The translations under genes were made by a program, and so were the position numbers. DNA of 25,231 nucleotides from JAYGED01 sp046582565 (lineage in GTDB: Bacteria; Pseudomonadota; Alphaproteobacteria; JAAXGF01): positions 1 to 25,231 of the forward strand of contig JAYGED010000129.1 in NCBI GenBank assembly GCA_046582565.1. Direction: 5' to 3'. The notes beneath the pieces are model-generated. The model was not told where the DNA came from and did not search any database. It saw nothing but the letters and a program-made list of their open reading frames with translations. Positions 7,044-15,909 of the stretch are shown in pieces (the stretch's first letter is position 1; every line of letters begins with the position of its first letter).

Positions 7044-7270
7044 TGTTATTTAGGATCAGATTAATCTAGGAAGCGCCGAGGCCTTTGTACAGATCAGCCC
7101 GGCGATAATTGGAAGTCTATCCGGCGCCGGCGTCGGTGCGCGCCTTGGCGAGGGCGCAACCGGCGAGAGTTCCCCCAGGCCCGACGCGCATTGGGTCTCC
7201 ACGGCGCGTCCGGCATCGGACACTGTTAAGGGCGTCTCATTTCATTTAGGGAATCGTCGATTGACTGCAT

Positions 7271-9115
7271 TTAATCGATGATGTGATACACGGGCGCTGT
7301 CTCCATTTCCCACTTCCCGGATTCCCGATCGTACTGGGATAAGGTAAAGCAATGCCAATCGGTATCATCCAGCTTCGGATGATCGGCCCGATAGTAATAC
7401 CCCGGCCACCGCGTTTCCTTTCGGAAATTCGTGTGATGCGTCACACATTCTGAGGCCAAGACCCGGTGATGAAGCTCCCACGACCGCATAAGCTGGTGAA
7501 GGTCTTCGGCCCCGAGATGTTCGAGATCTTCCTTCAGCATGTCCAGCAACTCCAGCCCGCGGGTGAGCAACGGTTCGTTGGTCGTGTAGTGGGCGCTGAT
7601 ACCACCAACATACTCGTCCATGATCTTTTCGAGGCGCTGAAGACCATGCATCGGCAAAAGATAGCTCGGTGAAACTGTTCCCCCGACGATCTCGTTGCTG
7701 CCAACCTGGTAGTTCTCCAAGGGTTGGAAGACTACCTGCTTGAGACCTTCGTATTCCGCTTCACTAACTTGAGGTTGGTTGTTTCCCAGGTCGTTCACGT
7801 AATTTACCGCCGCCTTTCCGGCAATCCGGCCTTCCGTGAAGGAGCCTGATGAGAACTTGTGGGCGGTGCCGCCGATGGTGTCGCCGGCGCCAAAAAGACC
7901 CTCGACAGTCATCATCCGATTGTATCCCCACTGGTATTCGTCGGGTGCGTAGTCCTCCGGACCGCTCGCCCACGCGCCTGAACAAGTGGCGTGGGAGCCC
8001 ATGACGTAAGGCTCGGACGTGGTCAACTCAGGATTGATTTCCTTGGGATCGATATTCTGCGACGCCCAGACAACCGCTTGCGCAATCGTCATGCCCAGAA
8101 AGTTCTCCCAGCCAACGACCTCCTTATGCGGATCCTGGAATGCCTCCTTGGTTACCATGCGGATGGGGCCGCGGCCGGCCTTGACCTCCTCCAAAAATGC
8201 GTGATTTCGCAGGCACGTCGGCACCGGTTGCCGATCAATATAATCCCCCACCAATTCCTTGGTGTTTTCGTACCATGTAGGCTCGTAATTATCCCCATAC
8301 GCGTTTTCGGTGTATGTCTTGAGATGCAGGAAATAGGCGCCGACTGGACCATAGCCATCCTTGAATCGCGTGAGGACGATCCGGTTCTCCATCTGCGTCA
8401 TCTTGGCCCCGGCGCGGATTGGCAACGCATAAGCAGAGGCGCTGCTCCACGGGGCATACCACGTCCGTCCCATGCCTTCACCGGTTGCACGAGGCTTGAA
8501 GATGTGTGACGCGCCACCGGCGGTTACGATCACGGCTTTTGCGCGGAAAACGTAGAAATCCCCGGTACGGACGTTGAAACCGACGGCCCCGGCGACTCGG
8601 TTGGACTTGGTCTCGTCCATCAGCAGGTGGGTCACCATGATCCGGTTGTAGACCTTGGTGGCGGCTTTGCGGGCAGCCTCGGCGACGATCGGCTTGAAGC
8701 TTTCACCGTGAATCATGATTTGCCATTTGCCTTCGCGCAGGTACCTACCGGATTCCTCGTCCTTCATAATCGGCAGGCCCCACTCCTCGAACATGTGCAC
8801 CGAGGAGTCGACATGGCGGGCGATATCGTAGCCTAAATCTTCCCGCACAAGACCCATGAGGTCGTTCCGGGCGTAGCGGACATGGTCTTCGGGCTGGTTC
8901 TCATCCCACTGCATGCCCATATAGCAGTTGATTGCATACAGGCCTTGAGCGACGGCGCCGCTGCGCTCAATATTTGCCTTCTCGACGATGACAATCTTTT
9001 GATCGCGCCCCCAGTACCGTGATTCGTACGCGGCCCCACAGCCAGCCATACCGCCACCGATGACGAGGACATCCGAATCAACGAATACCGTTTTTCTCCG
9101 GGAGAACAGACTCAT
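7271..9115 (-). CDS. aprA: Adenylylsulfate reductase alpha subunit
   Basis: This 614-residue flavoprotein carries the FAD-binding motif DVLVIGGGMAGCGAAYESRYWG (about residues 15-36, the first Asp at 15), the substrate-domain segments YAINCYMGMQWDENQPEDH and GGASHIFKPRATGEGMGR, and the C-terminal HKFSSGSFTEGRIAGKAA. These are hallmarks of AprA. It interconverts adenosine phosphosulfate (APS) with sulfite and AMP in the cytoplasm, passing electrons to AprB. The start overlaps the aprB stop by one base (TAATG). With aprM present, the operon order M-B-A fits sulfur-oxidising bacteria, where it oxidises sulfite to APS. Several sampled 60-bp lines have about 48-50% GC against 62-68% in flanking genes, suggesting horizontal origin. 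Confidence 0.95.
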   Translation of the reverse strand: MSLFSRRKTVFVDSDVLVIGGGMAGCGAAYESRYWGRDQKIVIVEKANIERSGAVAQGLYAINCYMGMQWDENQPEDHVRYARNDLMGLVREDLGYDIARHVDSSVHMFEEWGLPIMKDEESGRYLREGKWQIMIHGESFKPIVAEAARKAATKVYNRIMVTHLLMDETKSNRVAGAVGFNVRTGDFYVFRAKAVIVTAGGASHIFKPRATGEGMGRTWYAPWSSASAYALPIRAGAKMTQMENRIVLTRFKDGYGPVGAYFLHLKTYTENAYGDNYEPTWYENTKELVGDYIDRQPVPTCLRNHAFLEEVKAGRGPIRMVTKEAFQDPHKEVVGWENFLGMTIAQAVVWASQNIDPKEINPELTTSEPYVMGSHATCSGAWASGPEDYAPDEYQWGYNRMMTVEGLFGAGDTIGGTAHKFSSGSFTEGRIAGKAAVNYVNDLGNNQPQVSEAEYEGLKQVVFQPLENYQVGSNEIVGGTVSPSYLLPMHGLQRLEKIMDEYVGGISAHYTTNEPLLTRGLELLDMLKEDLEHLGAEDLHQLMRSWELHHRVLASECVTHHTNFRKETRWPGYYYRADHPKLDDTDWHCFTLSQYDRESGKWEMETAPVYHIID

Positions 9116-9576
9116 TAGACCAAGCCCTGCTTGAATTGGTCCGGGGTCAACGCGGGCAGCTTATCGATATTGAGTGCATCCGGTTCGTGCGAGAGCTCCT
9201 GGGATTTCATGGCCTGTTGGGTAGGCGCCTCGGAATCGGACACTGACTTGATCGATCCCCATGGCGTCGTTCGGATAGGAGATTCAAAATTTTTCTCGCG
9301 GCCATCCCGGAACTTGATCTTCCACGAAATGGTCCCTTTCTCCTCTTCCCGTAACACCCGAACACTGTGGCCCATGGGGGCGAAGTCGGAATAGCCACGG
9401 CAGTCGATCGCGTTTTGCGGACAAGCCTTCACACAGGCGTAACACTCCCAGCACATATTGGGTTCGATGTTATAGGCACGGCGGTAGGTAGTATCGATGT
9501 GCATAATGTCGGACGGACAGATATCCACACAATGTCCGCAGCCGTCGCAAAGGTCCATATAAACAAATGTCGGCAT
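9115..9576 (-). CDS. aprB: Adenylylsulfate reductase beta subunit
   Basis: A 153-residue two-[4Fe-4S] ferredoxin-type subunit. The cysteines are C10, C13, C16 and C20 in CDGCGHCVDICP, and C42, C45, C48 and C52 in CWECYACVKACP. The AprB-specific tail follows: YSDFAPMGHSV, WKIKFRDGREKNFESPIRTTPWGSIKS. Start at ATG 9574-9576, giving the conserved beginning MPTFVYMDL; a longer in-frame start at 9654 would overlap the end of aprM and adds a non-family extension. AprB relays electrons between AprA and the membrane partner. The gene overlaps aprA by one base. Confidence 0.95.
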   Translation of the reverse strand: MPTFVYMDLCDGCGHCVDICPSDIMHIDTTYRRAYNIEPNMCWECYACVKACPQNAIDCRGYSDFAPMGHSVRVLREEEKGTISWKIKFRDGREKNFESPIRTTPWGSIKSVSDSEAPTQQAMKSQELSHEPDALNIDKLPALTPDQFKQGLV

Positions 9577-9619
9577 GATATTCCGTTTTCTCCTGTATCG
9601 AAGACCAATAATGGGCTGA

Positions 9620-10405
9620 TTAATAATTTCGGGGTCGTTGAAGGGCGCTTCCAAAAATCTCCGGTTTATCAGCGGAGGCCGGCAAGTTTCTCCTCGAACC
9701 GTTTGCCTGCTCCACCCTGTGCTGGAAGGCCGCCGCGGGTTTGAAGAACATATGTGAGAACTTTGACCACGGAATGGATCCGAACAGCATCGTCGTGGCG
9801 ATGAGGTGCAAACCGAGGAACATGGTAGTCCACGAGTGGTCGATCGCCTGAAAATAGGACCAGATCAGGCCCAGTGTCACACTCGCGAGAAGCGAGAGGA
9901 TGAACAGGTCAGCGCGTACAATGCGGAACGGTGATTTGCCCTCGGCGGCGACATCGACCCGAATGAAGAACCAGAACCAGTAACCGCCGATGCAAACCAG
10001 CAGAGCCCCGATGTGCCAAAGTTGCGGCAGGATGGCGGGCGTGGGGATGGCGGGCGTTGGGTATCCGAACACCATGATGACAGTCGTGATCACGTAAGCC
10101 AGGAAACCGTACATGGTAAGGAGGTGGGCAATTCTGCGCTGAGCGTTACAAAATTCAGCAGACGTTAGGCCCTCTACACAAGCAGTTTGAACCGCTAGGG
10201 ACACCATATCCCCACCACTGACATGCTGCGTCCCTTTATTCTTTGCATTCCGCCAATTGTTGAAAAAGTAGTTGGCGCTCTTCTTGTGAATGATGTCGTA
10301 CAGCGTGCCACCCACTACCAGGATGATCATGATGACGACGTACGCCTGCATAACGACGGGCGGTATGGACGCCGAAAGCTCGGCGAACGGATTGCTGGTG
10401 AACAT
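9620..10405 (-). CDS. aprM: AprM, membrane subunit linked to adenylylsulfate reductase
   Basis: This 261-residue integral membrane protein has about five hydrophobic segments: near residues 17-35, 93-112, 128-150, 165-185 and 192-210. It has scattered His residues and a cytoplasmic-like charged C-terminus. Directly upstream of aprBA, it corresponds to AprM, the putative membrane anchor that lets Apr of sulfur oxidisers deliver electrons to the quinone pool; organisms without it often use Qmo instead. GAGG 8 nt before the ATG at 10403-10405 supports the start. It is 43 bp upstream of aprB. The exact heme or quinone chemistry of AprM is not settled. Confidence 0.85.
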   Translation of the reverse strand: MFTSNPFAELSASIPPVVMQAYVVIMIILVVGGTLYDIIHKKSANYFFNNWRNAKNKGTQHVSGGDMVSLAVQTACVEGLTSAEFCNAQRRIAHLLTMYGFLAYVITTVIMVFGYPTPAIPTPAILPQLWHIGALLVCIGGYWFWFFIRVDVAAEGKSPFRIVRADLFILSLLASVTLGLIWSYFQAIDHSWTTMFLGLHLIATTMLFGSIPWSKFSHMFFKPAAAFQHRVEQANGSRRNLPASADKPEIFGSALQRPRNY

Positions 10406-10682
10406 GAAATGACCTCAATATTATCCAATTTTTATCTGCGTAAGAAATGAAGGTATAGCGGCTTCGAAAACCCCCACCTTCGCCCACTAAATGTTGGCCG
10501 CGCCGCCGCTCCCAGCCGTGCCGCCGACCCATCGAGTTTCCTTAAATTCATAGGACAAATGTGCGTGATATCCTGGCGCTGCGACGTTCTGTAACCATAA
10601 ATTATTTCAGATTTTCGAAAGCTTGCACTTAACCTCTCCCAATTTCTTCTGCGCCCATCATCCGCGCCCATTATATTCATTC
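10406..10682 (-). other. Long AT-rich region upstream of aprM, no gene seen
   Basis: If the promoter at 10683-10711 drives aprM, this is a 5' untranslated leader of about 270 nt. A short minus-strand frame here (10432-10680) and plus-strand frames show no family features or ribosome-binding site. I found no convincing terminator or known riboswitch in it. Confidence 0.4.
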
Positions 10683-10711
10683 TTTGTAGATAATCATATT
10701 ACCACTGTCAA
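10683..10711 (-). promoter_or_regulatory. Candidate promoter of aprMBA
   Basis: In minus orientation TTGACA (10706-10711) is separated by 17 bp from TACAAA (10683-10688). The -35 box is perfect and the -10 box matches at 4/6. Transcription would start near 10676, far upstream of aprM, so a nearer promoter is also possible. Confidence 0.4.
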
Positions 10712-10715
10712 ACGA

Positions 10716-10871
10716 TCACCCTGGGTTATCATGCAGCCGCCCTTCGAGGAGTTCCAGTATTTCCTTTTGGGCGTGCTGGTTGGCGTTATCGATGGCGCTG
10801 TTTCCGCCCCCATCCCGGGCCTCGAGAGTAGCGTCGAATTCCTGGAGCCGTGAGAATTTTTTTGAGATCAC
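10716..10871 (-). pseudogene. Possible ankyrin-repeat gene remnant
   Basis: A minus-strand frame from GTG 10869-10871 to TGA 10716-10718 encodes 51 residues. They include LEARDGGGNSAID followed by NANQHAQKEILELLE, which resembles the end of an ankyrin repeat (the GNTALDLA...EIVELL pattern). A TAG stop lies two codons upstream and there is no ribosome-binding site, so it looks like the 3' end of a decayed gene. The similarity is from reading alone and is short; it could be chance. Base composition is higher in GC than the adjoining apr leader. Confidence 0.3.
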
Positions 10872-10926
10872 CGCCTACGGGGAGTTAGGCGCGCGCACGA
10901 AATAGCGCTGTTCTGCTGCGCACATA

Positions 10927-12606
10927 TCAGCTGCCGCGATGGCCGAACAGCATGGTGATATTCATCCGCCGATTTTCGAAGCCGTCCTTGAAATTTACCT
11001 GGTCCGATTTGTGGTACAGGTTCGAGCGAAACAGCACGGCGCGGTTGTCGCCGTAGGGGATGGTCATGGTTTTGGCATCGCTGAGGAATTCATCGATCTC
11101 GCGCTTCATATTCGCGCCGTATTTTTCCCGGTTATAGCGTTCCCAATCCCAATCCATGGGCTGTTCCTTGACGTAGACCACCAGGCCGCCACCGCCGGGA
11201 GACAGATTGGCGTCATCGGGGGTGATCCAGAAATTGAAGGTCACCGCCCCATCGTCCGTATGCTCGGCGACGCCTTCGGATTGGTTGTTGTAGCGATAGA
11301 CCCACATGTTTTTGAGAGCATGACCGCCGAGCACGCCGGGCAGAGATTCCTTCAACTCCTCGGCCATCTGATAGAGCAGGTCGCAGTTGAAGCCCTGGTT
11401 GCTGCGGCTGCTGACAAAGCGCTCGCCGGTGTAGTCGAAAAAGATCGTCGATTCGAGGCAGAAGTCGCGCAACGAGCTCAAGGCTTCAGGGGTTAGAAAA
11501 TCATTGATCGAGATCACCGACACCGCGGACGACCGGTATTCATCCTCGATGCCGCGAAAGTCGAGCCCCTGATTGATGGCCCGGCCGGCGATGCGGGGTG
11601 CGGCGTTGTAGTGAAATACCCGGTCGTGAAAAGCGCCGATGCGCGAGCCCTGGTCCGCATTCAGCTCAAAGCTTGTCTCGGGGGCCGGCGACTCGGCCAG
11701 CTCGATGAGCACCGAGCGGTAGCGTTCGGCCATGGCCTCAAACGACCCATCGATGCGGCCCCGGGAGATCAGATAGTCGATCTGATCTATGGCGTCGGCC
11801 AGCTTGAAAGCCGATGCGTTCAACACTTTTCCACCGCCGTTGGCGGCCCCGGCGTCAAACGAGGCGGCGTTCCACCAGGGGCCGCCGTGGCGCAGGTGCA
11901 GCAATCGGTCGAAGGCTGTCCGGGCCTCGTCGAAGCGGCCGAGATTCTGAAAGGCGCTGCCGAGATTGTTCAAGGCCTCATCATAGTTGGGTCGCAGGGC
12001 CAAGGCTTCCTCGTAGGCCGCCAATGCGTCTTCCAGATCACCCTGGGCATGATGCAGATTGCCCCGGTTATAATGGGCCTCGGCATATTTCGGATTGATC
12101 GCCAGGGCGCGCCCATAGGCCGCCGCCGCGTCCGCTAAGCGGCCCTGAGCCATCAGCGCGTTGCCCAGGTTGTTGTGCGCCTCGGCAAAATTAGGATTGA
12201 TCTGCAAGGCCCGTTCGTAGGCCGCGACGGCGTCGCCTGGGCGACCCAGCACCCCCATCACATTGCCCATATCGTTGTGCACCTCGGCGAAGTCGGGCTT
12301 CAAGCCCAGGGCCAGACCGAAGGCCGCCACCGCGTCTTCCAGCCGGCCGAGGGCGAACCACGCCTTGCCGAGATCATAGTGCGCCGCCGGGTTTTTGGGA
12401 TTCAGATGCACGGCCTCGGCGATCAGGGTCGCCCCCTTGGCCATATCGCCGCCGACGCAATGGAGGATGCCGTGCAGGTGAAGCACCATGATATTTTGCG
12501 GATCATAATCGAGAATTTCCGCACAGAGGCCCTTGGCCTCGGCCACGCGACCAGCCTGAAAATGCGCGACCGCCGCCTGCAGTTTACCGTCTTGTCCGCT
12601 GTTCAT
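10927..12606 (-). CDS. TPR-repeat protein with C-terminal 2-oxoglutarate/Fe(II) oxygenase domain
   Basis: A 559-residue protein. Residues about 5-240 are tandem tetratricopeptide repeats, with clear units such as NPNFAEAHNNLGNALMAQGR, NPKYAEAHYNRGNLHHAQGD and RPNYDEALNNLGSAFQNLGR. After a linker the C-terminal ~200 residues look like a prolyl-4-hydroxylase-type double-stranded beta-helix: the HxD iron ligands are in EHTDDGAVTFNFWI, the distal His in SNLYHKSDQ, and a candidate 2-oxoglutarate Arg in NRRMNITMLFG. It would hydroxylate a protein or peptide partner recruited by the TPRs; the substrate is unknown. It is the last gene of the sat-led operon, 9 bp after the ureohydrolase. No signal peptide is seen. 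Confidence 0.8.
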   Translation of the reverse strand: MNSGQDGKLQAAVAHFQAGRVAEAKGLCAEILDYDPQNIMVLHLHGILHCVGGDMAKGATLIAEAVHLNPKNPAAHYDLGKAWFALGRLEDAVAAFGLALGLKPDFAEVHNDMGNVMGVLGRPGDAVAAYERALQINPNFAEAHNNLGNALMAQGRLADAAAAYGRALAINPKYAEAHYNRGNLHHAQGDLEDALAAYEEALALRPNYDEALNNLGSAFQNLGRFDEARTAFDRLLHLRHGGPWWNAASFDAGAANGGGKVLNASAFKLADAIDQIDYLISRGRIDGSFEAMAERYRSVLIELAESPAPETSFELNADQGSRIGAFHDRVFHYNAAPRIAGRAINQGLDFRGIEDEYRSSAVSVISINDFLTPEALSSLRDFCLESTIFFDYTGERFVSSRSNQGFNCDLLYQMAEELKESLPGVLGGHALKNMWVYRYNNQSEGVAEHTDDGAVTFNFWITPDDANLSPGGGGLVVYVKEQPMDWDWERYNREKYGANMKREIDEFLSDAKTMTIPYGDNRAVLFRSNLYHKSDQVNFKDGFENRRMNITMLFGHRGS

Positions 12607-12615
12607 AGCCGAATT

Positions 12616-13572
12616 TCATACCCCCGCATCCACCGTCTCCGCAATAACACAGAGCAACTCGAACATTAAATTCGCCACGGTCACGCAGGTGATGCCGGTC
12701 GGGTCGAAACAGGGCGAGACCTCGCTGATGTCGGCGCCGACGACGTCCTCGCCGCGCAGGGACTGGATGATCTTCTGGGCGTCTCTCGGCAGAATACCGC
12801 CAATTTCGGGAACCCCAGTGCCAGGCATATAGGTCGGGTCGAGGCCATCTATATCGAGCGACACATAGATCGGGCCGCCACCCAAGATCTGCTTGACCTT
12901 TGCGATCACGGCGGCGCGCCCGAGATCGTCGTAATCGTCCATGGTAATGACCGTGAAACCGACATCGTAACTATACTGGATATCGTCCGGCACGAAGCGG
13001 CTGCCGCGCAGGCCGATTTGCACCACCCGCTTAGGATCGATCAAACCTTCCTCGACGCCACGCCGCATGAAGGTCGCGTGATTGATGCTGTCGCCGCACA
13101 TGGTATCCATCACATCCGCATGGGCGTCGAAATGGAGGATGCCGACCGGGCGATGGCTCGCGATGCCGCGCAGGATCGGCAAGGGGATCGTATGGTCGCC
13201 GCCGATGGCGATCGGCACGACACCCTGGCCGTGCAGATCGCTGAAGAACGCCGTGATCATATTGATCGATTTATCCTTGCTCATGGGATTGACCGGCGCA
13301 TCGCCGATGTCGGCCACATTGCACAGCCGGAAGGGGGCGGTGCCGCTTGTGGGATGCACCCGGCGGATGACCCTTGAGGCTTCGCGCACCCCGGCCGGTC
13401 CCTGGCGGGCGCCGGTGCGGTAATTCAGGCCGAGGTCGAACGGCACGCCGACCAGGCCGATGTCCACCGCGTCGCTGGCTTCATGGCGCCGGGCGCGGAG
13501 AAAGGTCGCCACATCGGCAAACCTGGGGATCACCGACGGATCGGCGGGTTGGAAATCCGGATGGTCTTTCAT
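12616..13572 (-). CDS. Ureohydrolase (agmatinase / guanidino-acid hydrolase family)
   Basis: This 318-residue enzyme has the full binuclear manganese signature of the arginase/agmatinase family: GGDHTIPLP, HFDAHADV, SLDIDGLDP and EVSPCFDPTG. VADIGDAPVNP near residue 90 is common in agmatinases and guanidinobutyrases. Start at ATG 13570-13572 with GGGAG upstream; the frame extends further (to 13887) only by reading through the neighbouring gene out of its frame. It would hydrolyse a guanidino group to urea plus amine or amino acid. The upstream M20 amidohydrolase (38-bp gap) suggests the pair processes a guanidino compound released from an amide, which is inference. Agmatine, guanidinobutyrate and guanidine remain alternatives. 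Confidence 0.85.
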   Translation of the reverse strand: MKDHPDFQPADPSVIPRFADVATFLRARRHEASDAVDIGLVGVPFDLGLNYRTGARQGPAGVREASRVIRRVHPTSGTAPFRLCNVADIGDAPVNPMSKDKSINMITAFFSDLHGQGVVPIAIGGDHTIPLPILRGIASHRPVGILHFDAHADVMDTMCGDSINHATFMRRGVEEGLIDPKRVVQIGLRGSRFVPDDIQYSYDVGFTVITMDDYDDLGRAAVIAKVKQILGGGPIYVSLDIDGLDPTYMPGTGVPEIGGILPRDAQKIIQSLRGEDVVGADISEVSPCFDPTGITCVTVANLMFELLCVIAETVDAGV

Positions 13573-13610
13573 TCTTCTGCTCCCTGTCTCATAGAGTTTA
13601 CGCCTGGAGT

Positions 13611-15197
13611 TTACGCTTTCTGTGGTATCCACCATTCCTCGCCGCGAACGGTGGTGACATATTCCGGCCAGCGGTAATGGATCGGCGCCTCGAAATCGCT
13701 CGGCAATTGCGGCGCGACCCAGTTGGCGCCGCCGACGCCGCCGCCGGTGCGCTCTTCGAACTCGGCTTTGGCCCGCTCCAGGCTGACCCCGTCGGTCAGC
13801 AAATCGATGATCGTCGCGCCGATGCAGCGCGCCGCCGAGAACACCATGGGATCGATCGCCGGGCTGTAGCCGCCCAGCGCGTTCCACACCCAGGCCGGAT
13901 ACTGATAGCCCGCCTCGGGAATCTCCAGCCGGGGCCGGCCGATAAACAGCCGCACGGTCGGCGTATGCCAGGTGTAATCGACATAATCATCGGAGGTGTA
14001 GCTGACCTGCCAGGGCGGCAGCGACTCGCGCAAGGCCGCCTCGGCGACCTCGGGCGGGGTCAGTTCGCTCATCGCCGCGACGAAGGGATCATCCATCGGC
14101 TTCAGACCCAGATTGGCCTGAATTTCGCGGGCGAAGGTCTTGGCTTCCTCGCCGAATTCAGGCGCCCCGGTCTGCTCAAGATTGCCATAGGTGATCTCGG
14201 CCATGGCGTGATTGGCCAGGCCGACACGGGTCTTGGTCACCCATTCGCTGCGCACCTCGCAATGCGTGATCGCAGCCACATGCTCGGCGTTGTGATCGAG
14301 CACCTCGGTGATGCGCCGAGCCATTTCCAGGGTCGGGCAGCGCCAGGCATATTGGATCTGGCTGAAACGCGGCGGCAGATTGTCCGATGTGGCCTGGCCG
14401 GCGGCCAGGATGGCTTCGTTCAGGGTCCATGTGCCGGTGTGGGGCAGCATGGCTTCCTTGGTGTATTTGGTTGTGGTGTACATCAGGCATACCGCATCGA
14501 TGGCGCCGGGCGCCCGGGCCGCGGTGTGCGAGGAGCCCTGGACGTTGGTCGCCATGCTGGCCCAGGTTTCGGGTTCGGTGCATTCGAAGGTATAGATTTT
14601 GCTCCAGTAGGCGCCGCAATGGGTGTCCCAGATGCAGGTGTTCGAGAGCACCGGCAGGTAGGCCGGATGGAAGCTGATGGCGGCGTCCATATCGTCATAA
14701 TAGCCATGCGCCGCATGCACCGGCTTGGAGCCGCAGACCTTCTCGGCGGGCTCGCCGAGGAATTTGAGGCGGCCGGTGATGCCGTGCTTCTCCATGGCCG
14801 CCTTGGCCGCCAGCATGCCGCCCAGGGCGCCGATACCGAGGCCCGAATGAGGGTCCGTATGGCCCGCCGCCCAGGGGTGGACGCCGTCGCGCGGCGCCTG
14901 ATAGGGGGTGCGCTGCTGAGAGTTGCCGGGCACCGCGTCATATTCCGCGTAGGAGGCGATGACCGGGCCGGAATCGTCCCCGTTAGCGTCCCAGGTGGCG
15001 CAAAACGCCGTCGGCATGCCGCCCGAGCCTGCCTCGACGGTGAAGCCTTGGCTGCGCAGCCGCTCCACATACCAGGCCGCCGATTTATATTCCCGCCAGG
15101 CCGGCTCATGGAAATCCCAGATCGTGCTGTGCCAGTCCGATAGCTGACTTTCGTTAGCCGCGACCCAATCGAGCGCGGTTTGTTTTTCAGGCGTCAT
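13611..15197 (-). CDS. M20-family amidohydrolase, AbgB-like
   Basis: A 528-residue metallopeptidase-fold protein. It shows the AbgB-type landmarks SYAEYDAVPGNSQ (about residues 81-93), AAGHTDPHSGLGIGALG with the metal ligands, LGEPAEKVCGSKP with the catalytic Glu, and the dimerisation-domain segment VQGSSHTAARAPGAIDA. The subfamily is close to p-aminobenzoyl-glutamate utilisation protein B, which cleaves an acyl-glutamate amide. The start ATG overlaps the DUF1194 stop (ATGA) and has GAGGAG 8 nt upstream. No signal peptide, so it is cytoplasmic. Its real amide substrate is unknown; the ureohydrolase downstream hints at a guanidino product. Confidence 0.82.
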   Translation of the reverse strand: MTPEKQTALDWVAANESQLSDWHSTIWDFHEPAWREYKSAAWYVERLRSQGFTVEAGSGGMPTAFCATWDANGDDSGPVIASYAEYDAVPGNSQQRTPYQAPRDGVHPWAAGHTDPHSGLGIGALGGMLAAKAAMEKHGITGRLKFLGEPAEKVCGSKPVHAAHGYYDDMDAAISFHPAYLPVLSNTCIWDTHCGAYWSKIYTFECTEPETWASMATNVQGSSHTAARAPGAIDAVCLMYTTTKYTKEAMLPHTGTWTLNEAILAAGQATSDNLPPRFSQIQYAWRCPTLEMARRITEVLDHNAEHVAAITHCEVRSEWVTKTRVGLANHAMAEITYGNLEQTGAPEFGEEAKTFAREIQANLGLKPMDDPFVAAMSELTPPEVAEAALRESLPPWQVSYTSDDYVDYTWHTPTVRLFIGRPRLEIPEAGYQYPAWVWNALGGYSPAIDPMVFSAARCIGATIIDLLTDGVSLERAKAEFEERTGGGVGGANWVAPQLPSDFEAPIHYRWPEYVTTVRGEEWWIPQKA

Positions 15198-15901
15198 GGC
15201 ATGGTCTCCTCTAGTGAGGCGACAGGCGCCCCGGCAATCTCTCTAATCAGTTTAGCCAGGATGGCCGAGGCAAAGGAGTGAAAATCCATTGTCGTCATAA
15301 CAAAGGCGCCCGCGCCGCCGATCACGTTGGCATGGTAGTAGTCGTCCAGCAGGGGCTCTTCGTTGAGAATGACCAGGCCGTTGATGGTAATGCCGCGGGC
15401 AACGGTGGCGTCGCGCAAGGGGCGGTCGGGCCAGCCCTGGTTGGTGCGCCCGTCGCCGGAGACATCGATCACCAGACGCAGGCCGTCGTAGTCGTTGCTC
15501 TCGATCTGGGCGGTGCCGTATTTCAGGGCGCCGCCAATTGCCGTGCCGCCGCCGGCCACCACCAGGCGCGCCGCCGCCGCGATTTGATCGGCAAAGTGTC
15601 GGCTGCTCGCCACGTCGTGCAGCAGGTCCCAGTCCACGGCGAGGAATTGCCGGCGGTTGTCCGACCATTGGATCAGCGACACGGCGATCCCGAGATCGCC
15701 CGAGGCGCGAATCGCCGCCGCCACCAGCGGGTCGCGAAAGGCGTTGGCGAGGCCGCCCATTTGCAAGTTGAATTCTTCGGTGGAGACGCTCGAGGAGATG
15801 TCCACCGCCAGCACCAGCTCGAGATCGACAAGCTGGCGGGTTGCCGCGGGGTTGGCGTAGAGCAGGGCGGCGGCGAACAGAATTCCAATCGCGCGATGCA
15901 T
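15194..15901 (-). CDS. DUF1194 protein, secreted von Willebrand factor A-like
   Basis: This 235-residue protein starts at ATG 15899-15901 with a signal peptide (MHRAIGILFAAALLYANPAATRQ). It is followed by LVLAVDISSSVSTEEF, a DxSxS metal-ion-dependent adhesion site of a VWA domain. Further features are LIQWSDN, GGGTAIGGALKYG and LVIDVSGDGRTNQG. DUF1194 proteins are common in alphaproteobacteria and of unknown function; the domain implies a periplasmic protein-binding role. The frame can be extended to 16081, but that part lies inside sat and lacks any family features. It begins 8 bp after the sat stop and overlaps the M20 gene by 4 bp, so it is cotranscribed. Confidence 0.82.
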   Translation of the reverse strand: MHRAIGILFAAALLYANPAATRQLVDLELVLAVDISSSVSTEEFNLQMGGLANAFRDPLVAAAIRASGDLGIAVSLIQWSDNRRQFLAVDWDLLHDVASSRHFADQIAAAARLVVAGGGTAIGGALKYGTAQIESNDYDGLRLVIDVSGDGRTNQGWPDRPLRDATVARGITINGLVILNEEPLLDDYYHANVIGGAGAFVMTTMDFHSFASAILAKLIREIAGAPVASLEETMP

Positions 15902-15909
15902 CCCCACTG

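Noticed and set aside
9577..9654. Longer AprB start
   Set aside because: It overlaps the end of aprM and adds residues not found before the conserved MPTF start.
10432..10680. 82-residue minus-strand frame in the aprM leader
   Set aside because: It begins only a few bases after the -10 box, without a ribosome-binding site, and is Arg-rich without motifs.
10623..10853. 76-residue plus-strand frame
   Set aside because: No ribosome-binding site or motif; the opposite strand gives a more protein-like (ankyrin-like) reading.
12616..13887. 423-residue version of the ureohydrolase
   Set aside because: The extra N-terminal part is Arg-rich sequence from another frame of the M20 gene; ATG 13572 has a ribosome-binding site and the family-like start.
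13374..15143. 589-residue plus-strand open frame
   Set aside because: Antisense to the M20 amidohydrolase, Arg/Gly-rich without motifs; the minus-strand gene has clear family signatures.
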